A DNA stretch of 9,713 bases. It comes from Chloroflexota bacterium. Its GTDB lineage: Bacteria > Chloroflexota > Chloroflexia > Thermomicrobiales > UBA6265. Positions 5,242-9,713 of this stretch are shown here, in pieces. The first letter of the stretch is position 1; each line of letters starts with the position of its first letter. The stretch lies in contig JAEWEG010000060.1 in the NCBI GenBank assembly GCA_023389575.1, positions 1 through 9,713 of the forward strand, given 5' to 3'. Made by a program: the position numbers and the translations under genes. Under the pieces are notes generated by a model that saw nothing but the letters and a program-made list of their open reading frames with translations, had not been told where the DNA came from and did no database searches.

Positions 5242-7797
5242 TCAGGCCACCTGGACGGAGGCCGGTGCCACCAGCACCCCACCGCCCTCGATCTGGCGTG
5301 CCCCCTCACCATTCACCGCGATGCTGGCAAGGTTGAGTTGGCCCTGCCGGACCTGAACCTCGACCTTGCCGCCATTCAACGCCGCCGTGCCCCAGGCGTC
5401 GCCGGTCGACCAGAACGTCGGCGAATTGCCGTCCACCAGGTCAATCACCATCGCCCCGGTGCTGGCCTGGTAATCGAACCCGGTCAGCGCCAGCACCGCC
5501 GCCCAACTCGCCATCGCCCTCGCGTAGTGATGCCCGCACTCGGCCTCGTTGAACGGGCTTCTCCGCTCGCCGTCGTACCGGTCGCGAATCGCCTGGATCA
5601 GCTCCAGCCCGTCGTCCACCATCCCCTCGTACAGCATGTGCACGGCCAGCGTGTACTCGAACCCCGTCATCACCTCGGTGAAGTACGGGAACGGCCGAAC
5701 CGGACGCTCGCCGCGCGGATAGCTGCACATCAGCGTCGCCGACTCGTCGGGACCCAGCGTGTACGAGCGCATGTGGTTGAAATGACCGGCCATGGAGGGC
5801 CGGAAGTTGTGCTTCCTGATACTGGACAGAGTCGTCCGGGTCTGGTCCTCCGGTCCCAGCCGCCCAAGCCCGGTCACCTCGGCCATGTACTGCCCCACGA
5901 GCTGGTCCACCAGGCATCCCGCGCCAAGCTGAAGCTCGGGGTCCTCCAGGTTGGCCGCGCCCATGCTCTTGTGGCGAAGTCCGTCCGCGATCGGGCCGGC
6001 CGGTGGGCGTATCTCGTGCTCGTAATACTCCCCGTTGAACAGGTTCGCGCTGGTCCACTCGCTCCCGCGCTCGAACAGGTCGCGCAGCGTGGAGGCGAAG
6101 TCATCCTCGCCAAGGTGCCGCGCCAGTTCCTCCCCGGCCCGCAACGCTCCCAGGTACCAGAACTGCATCTGCGGGTTCGGGCCGTAGTACTCCACGTCCA
6201 TCGTGTTGTGCTGGCAGCCTTCCATCACCCCATCGCGATCGGCGTCCCAGCCGCCCGGAATCCAGCAGAACTCCAGCGTCTTCCGGGCATGCGGCCAGAT
6301 GTTCCGCAACCACTCGTCGTCGCCGTTGAGCTTCCACTCCCGGTAGAGCTTCATGACGCAGCCCATCTGGCCGTCGGCGGCCGCCAGGTTCCAGGTAGTC
6401 GCGTACTCCAGCGGCAGGTTGGCCCGGAAGCTCATCAGGCCGTTCTCGTCCGTGGCATGGAGGAACTCGACCTCCCGCATCGACCGCGCCAGCGAACCGA
6501 ACAGGTACGCCGTCGCCTGCTCGTAGTTCCAGACATGCGTGCAACTGCCATGGCAGGAACCGACGTGGTCCTGAATGCCTTCCCAGCCGAACATCTTCCC
6601 GTCCGGCGTCCGGAACACGGTCTGGCTGCGCAACGTGCTCAGGTTGAACAGCGCGGCCTCCCGCACGACCTCCGGCAGGGGCGACGCGCAAAACGCCGAC
6701 ACGAAGTCCACCGTCGCCGCTTCCAGCTCGTCCGCCTCGGCGGCGATCCGCGCCGCGGCGCCCCAGGCATCCTCTGCCTGGGTGGTGTACCAGTTGCCAA
6801 CCGTCCGCGATGGCACGGAATCGAGGCTGGTCAACCCCCGCTCCCAGTTCTGGCGATTCGGGAAGTGCCAGGTCACCTGGAAGGCGAAGACCGCCTCCTC
6901 GCCCGGCGCCACCGTCCGGCGATGGCACACGCTCGCGATCGGCGTGATCCGGCCATTCGGTTCCCGGTCATCCAGGTCCCCGTCCTCGATGAAATCGTCC
7001 CAGAAATCGAGCAACGGCCCCGACCACGACGTGTCCGTCCAGTCCCGCCGCCGCGAGATCGTCGAGCCCTCCGTCACCGAGGTCGCCAACGCCATCGATC
7101 CCCACTGCTCGGCCTCGACCGGCACGCCCTCGGAGCGCAACAGCACGCCACTCAGCCCACCGGCTTCCACCAGGTCGTTGACGTTGCCAACCGACTCGCC
7201 CTTCAGCCCGTCGCGCCCGACGAAGTTCTCCAGCACGCCCGCCACCGAGATCTCCAGCGGCGCGTCGCTAGTGTTCCGCACCACGAAGCGCAACATCGCC
7301 GCCGGATGACCACTACGATCGGCGTCGGCCGGGATGAGCGGGTTCCAGGCCTCGATTCGCGCGTCGAACGGCAATCCCGCTTCCGACAGCGCCACCTGCG
7401 CCAGGGGATAGGCGGCGTGGAACGTCGCGTCGGTGAATCGCGGCAACCCGGCGTGCGGCACTGGCGAGCCCGACCAACCTTCGTACCCCGACGTGAGCGG
7501 ACCTTCCAGGCAGCGCGCCACCGGCTCCGTGCCCTCTCCGGCGGCCCGCACCGCGAAGAAGGCCTGGCGCGGCGCGAACCCCTTGGCCGGCCGGTTGACG
7601 ATCTCCCAGTCACGCAGATCGCCCCGCCCTCCGAGCGAGACGGTTCCCGTGCCGATTCCACCCACCGGCATCGCGATCCGGTCGAGCTGCCGCCCACGAT
7701 ACGTTTTCAGCACGGGCCAATCCGGCCGCAACCACGACCCAAGCCCGGACGCCGACTGATCTGCCTGGATTTCCCGCTCTGAGAGACGAACCGCCAC
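5242..7797 (-). CDS. GH116 family glycoside hydrolase (GBA2-like beta-glycosidase)
   Basis: Retaining beta-glycosidase of 851 residues. Known GH116 activities include beta-glucosidase, beta-xylosidase and glucosylceramidase; the exact substrate is not readable here. The N-terminal beta-sandwich domain (about 38-340) opens with the family signature MPVGGIGTGTVSLGGRGDLR. The (alpha/alpha)6 catalytic domain (DUF608 region, about 375-780) follows. By comparison with GBA2-type enzymes, the nucleophile should be E406 (FGWEG) and the acid/base D534 (QHNTMD). Their 128-residue spacing is close to that of the archaeal GH116 enzyme as I remember it. The downstream NEAECGHHYAR segment (750-760) should bind the sugar. 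No signal peptide or membrane segment is seen, so it acts in the cytoplasm on imported glycosides. The GTG start at 7795-7797 has an AAAGG sequence 8 bases upstream. It follows the LacI gene by 193 bp on the same strand, which suggests control by that repressor. No frameshift or truncation is visible. Confidence 0.95.
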   Translation of the reverse strand: MAVRLSEREIQADQSASGLGSWLRPDWPVLKTYRGRQLDRIAMPVGGIGTGTVSLGGRGDLRDWEIVNRPAKGFAPRQAFFAVRAAGEGTEPVARCLEGPLTSGYEGWSGSPVPHAGLPRFTDATFHAAYPLAQVALSEAGLPFDARIEAWNPLIPADADRSGHPAAMLRFVVRNTSDAPLEISVAGVLENFVGRDGLKGESVGNVNDLVEAGGLSGVLLRSEGVPVEAEQWGSMALATSVTEGSTISRRRDWTDTSWSGPLLDFWDDFIEDGDLDDREPNGRITPIASVCHRRTVAPGEEAVFAFQVTWHFPNRQNWERGLTSLDSVPSRTVGNWYTTQAEDAWGAAARIAAEADELEAATVDFVSAFCASPLPEVVREAALFNLSTLRSQTVFRTPDGKMFGWEGIQDHVGSCHGSCTHVWNYEQATAYLFGSLARSMREVEFLHATDENGLMSFRANLPLEYATTWNLAAADGQMGCVMKLYREWKLNGDDEWLRNIWPHARKTLEFCWIPGGWDADRDGVMEGCQHNTMDVEYYGPNPQMQFWYLGALRAGEELARHLGEDDFASTLRDLFERGSEWTSANLFNGEYYEHEIRPPAGPIADGLRHKSMGAANLEDPELQLGAGCLVDQLVGQYMAEVTGLGRLGPEDQTRTTLSSIRKHNFRPSMAGHFNHMRSYTLGPDESATLMCSYPRGERPVRPFPYFTEVMTGFEYTLAVHMLYEGMVDDGLELIQAIRDRYDGERRSPFNEAECGHHYARAMASWAAVLALTGFDYQASTGAMVIDLVDGNSPTFWSTGDAWGTAALNGGKVEVQVRQGQLNLASIAVNGEGARQIEGGGVLVAPASVQVA

Positions 7798-7817
7798 GAC
7801 ACATGCCTTTCAATGAA

Positions 7818-7828
7818 GGAACCGTTCC
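7818..7828. promoter_or_regulatory. Palindrome GGAACCGTTCC upstream of GH116, candidate LacI operator
   Basis: Perfect 5-base arms around one central base, 20 bp upstream of the GH116 GTG start and just outside its ribosome-binding sequence. The AACCGTT core resembles the CG-centred palindromes bound by many LacI-family proteins. A repressor here would block early elongation or translation of GH116. The site is short and is assigned by position and core only. Confidence 0.4.
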
Positions 7829-7899
7829 GAGATCAGGCCAAGAGCCTGTGCCAATAGAGAGTCTTCAGGAGGGTCTGGTACGGGCGGACCTGCCGCGAT

Positions 7900-7917
7900 T
7901 GAACATGAAACTGTTCA
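7900..7917. promoter_or_regulatory. Inverted repeat TGAACA-N6-TGTTCA in the lacI-GH116 gap
   Basis: Perfect 6-base arms (7900-7905 and 7912-7917) surround TGAAAC. An overlapping alternative pairs CATGAA with TTCATG around four bases (7904-7919). It lies about 75 bp after the lacI stop and 103 bp before the GH116 start, in the only AT-richer patch of this gap. It may be an operator for a GH116 promoter or a weak transcript hairpin. I find no convincing sigma70 hexamer pair in the gap. Confidence 0.35.
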
Positions 7918-7944
7918 TGCGGCGAGCAAGCGGCAGCCTGTGGT

Positions 7945-7959
7945 GAGCGAAGCGAATCC
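7945..7959 (+). repeat. Partial copy of the GAGCG(T/A)AGCG intergenic motif
   Basis: GAGCGAAGCGAATCC resembles the element at 5115-5142 and the reverse-strand core at 4392-4401. It lies in the gap between lacI and GH116. The similarity is short, so common origin is a suggestion only. Confidence 0.3.
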
Positions 7960-7990
7960 ATCCCCCTGCCGCGCGAGCACTAAATGCCAT

Positions 7991-9028
7991 CTACGCCAAC
8001 CTCCGGACGGACTGGCGCTCGATGATCGTCATCGGAATCGTCCACTTGATCGGAGGATCAACGCCCCGCTCCTCGCCCTGCATCATCCCCAGCAGGCGGC
8101 GGAACGCCACCCGCCCCAGGTCCGTCCCGGAGTTCCGCACCGTGGTCAACGGAGGGGTCAGCATCTTGGCGACCTCGATATCGTCGAAGCCGACGATGGA
8201 AATGTCCCTTCCCACCACCAACCCCCGGCTCATCACCGCCCGGTAGGCCCCAACCGCCGCCTGGTCGCTCACCGCGAAGATCGCGGTCGGGGGCTCGGGG
8301 AGATCGAGCAGCGCCAGGGTCTCGCCAAACCCCTTCTCACCGCCGTGCGAAATCCGCGGCGGCATCAGCGAGGGATCGGGTCCCAGGTCCGCCTGCTCCA
8401 TCGCCAGCAGGTAGCCTCCCCGCCGCTCCTCCAGCGTCCAGTACTTCGAGGGCCCACGCAGGAACCCGATCCGCGTGTGTCCGGCGTCGATCAGGTAGCG
8501 GGTGATCGCGTAGGCGCCCGCGAAATTGTCCGGAACCACCGTCGGCAGCGGCACGCCGGGAATGAAGTGGTCCACCAGCACCACCGGCAAGCCCGCGTCC
8601 CGCGCGGTCTCGATCCACTCCGGGTTCAGGTCACCCCCGCCCAGGATCAGCACCCCGGCCGCCCAGTTTCCGGCCCAGTGTGCCTCCGGCGGACCATCGC
8701 GCTCGGTCGCGAACTCGATCGCCATCTTGTAGCCCGCCCGCCGCGCCTCGGCCTCCACGCTCGCCAGCACGAACCGGTTGAACGGGTCCGAGGTCGGCGA
8801 TGTCGGCAGGTGTTCGATCAGCACGCTGATCGTCTCGGGAGTCTCATGCAACCGCCGGCCAACGTCATAGCCAAGCTCGCGGGATGCGTCGAGCACCCGC
8901 CCTCTGGTCGCCTCGGAAATGCCGGGCTTGCCATTGAGGACAAGCGACACCGTGGCCATCGATACGCCGGCAACCTCGGCGATGTCCTTCATCTTGGGTT
9001 TACCGGAACCCTGCCCGGAATCGTCCAT
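7991..9028 (-). CDS. LacI-family transcriptional regulator
   Basis: Sugar-responsive DNA-binding regulator of 345 residues. The N-terminal helix-turn-helix is clear: MKDIAEVAGVSMATVSLVLNG (about 13-33), then RVLDASRELGY (44-54). The periplasmic-binding-protein-like effector domain spans about 66-340, with PDN (166-168) and the signatures AVSDQAAVGAYRA and GFDDIEVAKMLTPPLTTV. The hinge between the domains appears about four residues shorter than usual and lacks the common RPNxxAR sequence, so the minor-groove contact may differ. The ATG at 9026-9028 shares one base with the stop of the upstream membrane-protein gene (TAATG), and its own ribosome-binding sequence is weak, which suggests translational coupling. 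The downstream GH116 gene is the most likely target, and an upstream sugar transporter beyond the window may be another. The inducer is unknown, plausibly a mono- or disaccharide released from a beta-glycoside. Confidence 0.95.
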   Translation of the reverse strand: MDDSGQGSGKPKMKDIAEVAGVSMATVSLVLNGKPGISEATRGRVLDASRELGYDVGRRLHETPETISVLIEHLPTSPTSDPFNRFVLASVEAEARRAGYKMAIEFATERDGPPEAHWAGNWAAGVLILGGGDLNPEWIETARDAGLPVVLVDHFIPGVPLPTVVPDNFAGAYAITRYLIDAGHTRIGFLRGPSKYWTLEERRGGYLLAMEQADLGPDPSLMPPRISHGGEKGFGETLALLDLPEPPTAIFAVSDQAAVGAYRAVMSRGLVVGRDISIVGFDDIEVAKMLTPPLTTVRNSGTDLGRVAFRRLLGMMQGEERGVDPPIKWTIPMTIIERQSVRRLA

Positions 9029-9713
9029 TAGTCTGTGCCCCGCCCGGTCTTGGATCTGTCCACGGCGGGAACCGGGCGTCCCGCGGTGAACCTGCCCTGT
9101 TCGGAGGGCGTTTCAGGATCAGGTTGGGTGATGGCCGCCACGAGCACGCCGAACGGCGCCGCGCCCAGCAACACCGCCGGGCCAAACGCCAGCGCCAGCC
9201 AGAGGCCAAGCGCCGCCAGCGTCACCGTGCCGAGCACCTGCGCCGGGCGTCTGACAACGACCGCCGCGCTCGTCTCCCACAGGGCCAAACCCGGCAGGGA
9301 ATGCCTGGTCGCCAGCGGCACCGCCGGAACCACCAGCACCAGCAAAGCGATTCCCGCGCCAGTGGCGGCCAGGAGGGATGCCCCCTGCCACCAGGCATCG
9401 TTCGCGCCGCCCGCCAGTACCAGCAACACCGTGCCACACAGGGCAGGCGCCATACCATGGATCACCGCTGGCACCGCGAGACGGCGGAATTCGCCGCCGA
9501 TTACGCGCCAGCCTACCGCCTCGCCAATCAGCAACCGGTCCGCACAGGCCACGATGGTGGTCCACACCGGCGCCGTCGCCAGTACCAGCGGTGCCCAGGC
9601 AACCGTCCACGACGTCAGCGTCGCCAGCACCACCCACGGCAGCGCGACGGCCAGGTACACCAGCGACATGGCCACGAGCAGGTGCAGGTTGTCGCGAATC
9701 GTCCGCCCTGCCT
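9028..9713 (-). CDS. DUF624/YesL-like integral membrane protein (5' end beyond window)
   Basis: Partial membrane protein; 228 codons are visible, the frame stays open at the right edge, and the true start is outside. The first visible residues (AGRTIRDNLHLLVAMS) lead into a hydrophobic helix, as in DUF624 proteins, where a short amphipathic start precedes the first membrane segment. Four or five further hydrophobic segments follow, separated by a cytoplasmic stretch with DRLLIGEAVGWRVIGGEFRRL, which resembles the conserved DUF624 loop (RxxxGExVxWRxFxxxFRR). The C-terminal 30 residues are polar and low-complexity. DUF624/YesL proteins have no proven role but commonly sit beside sugar ABC transporters and glycosidases in polysaccharide-use loci. 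Its stop overlaps the LacI start by one base, so the two are co-translated. The gene is certain; the family assignment is moderate and rests on pattern and context. Confidence 0.75.
   Translation of the reverse strand, partial: AGRTIRDNLHLLVAMSLVYLAVALPWVVLATLTSWTVAWAPLVLATAPVWTTIVACADRLLIGEAVGWRVIGGEFRRLAVPAVIHGMAPALCGTVLLVLAGGANDAWWQGASLLAATGAGIALLVLVVPAVPLATRHSLPGLALWETSAAVVVRRPAQVLGTVTLAALGLWLALAFGPAVLLGAAPFGVLVAAITQPDPETPSEQGRFTAGRPVPAVDRSKTGRGTD

Noticed and set aside
4896..5336. A 146-codon plus-strand frame filling the cupin-GH116 gap
   Set aside because: It starts inside the cupin gene, crosses hairpins and repeats, and runs into the GH116 gene; no ribosome-binding sequence or family resemblance.
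5338..7782. An 814-codon open frame on the plus strand, antisense to the GH116 gene
   Set aside because: It is rich in arginine, histidine, proline and valine with no recognisable domain, while the opposite strand encodes a full-length GH116 enzyme with conserved motifs. Long antisense open frames are expected opposite high-GC genes.

Overview
The window is high-GC, gene-dense bacterial DNA. Its content suggests Chloroflexota, perhaps a Thermomicrobia or Sphaerobacter relative: a Tat-exported family-5 solute-binding protein, a DUF624/YesL-like membrane protein next to a LacI regulator, a GH116 glycosidase, and an intergenic GAGCG(T/A)AGCG motif of a kind I recall from such genomes. This assignment is inference; no rRNA or other marker gene is present. 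I found no tRNA, CRISPR array or transposase.

Layout. (1) Positions 1-3487, minus strand: an ABC importer operon of the peptide/nickel/oligosaccharide class, read as solute-binding protein, then DppB-type permease, then DppC-type permease. The last gene runs off the left edge. A strong intercistronic hairpin separates the binding-protein gene from the permeases, and a sigma70-like promoter lies about 115 bp upstream of the first gene. (2) Positions 3833-4908: a divergent pair, a MarR-family regulator (minus) and a small cupin protein (plus). Their 230-bp shared upstream region holds face-to-face promoters and two related 15-bp operator-like palindromes exactly 42 bp apart. (3) Positions 4909-5241: a convergent intergenic region full of stem-loops, with one copy of the intergenic motif. 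(4) Positions 5242-9713, minus strand: a DUF624-like membrane protein (cut by the right edge), a LacI-family repressor joined to it by a one-base stop/start overlap, and, after a 193-bp gap with operator-like palindromes, an 851-residue GH116 glycoside hydrolase.

Working together. The right-hand genes look like a sugar-responsive glycoside-use locus: a LacI repressor senses a sugar and controls a cytoplasmic beta-glycosidase, and DUF624 proteins commonly sit beside sugar transporters. The left-hand importer could bring in peptides or oligosaccharides; family-5 binding proteins do both. The marR-cupin pair looks like a self-contained, autoregulated stress or ligand-response unit placed between them.

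Most of the window is well explained by known families. I do not see a convincing wholly new system. The most specific new hypothesis is the twin-operator control of the marR/cupin promoters.
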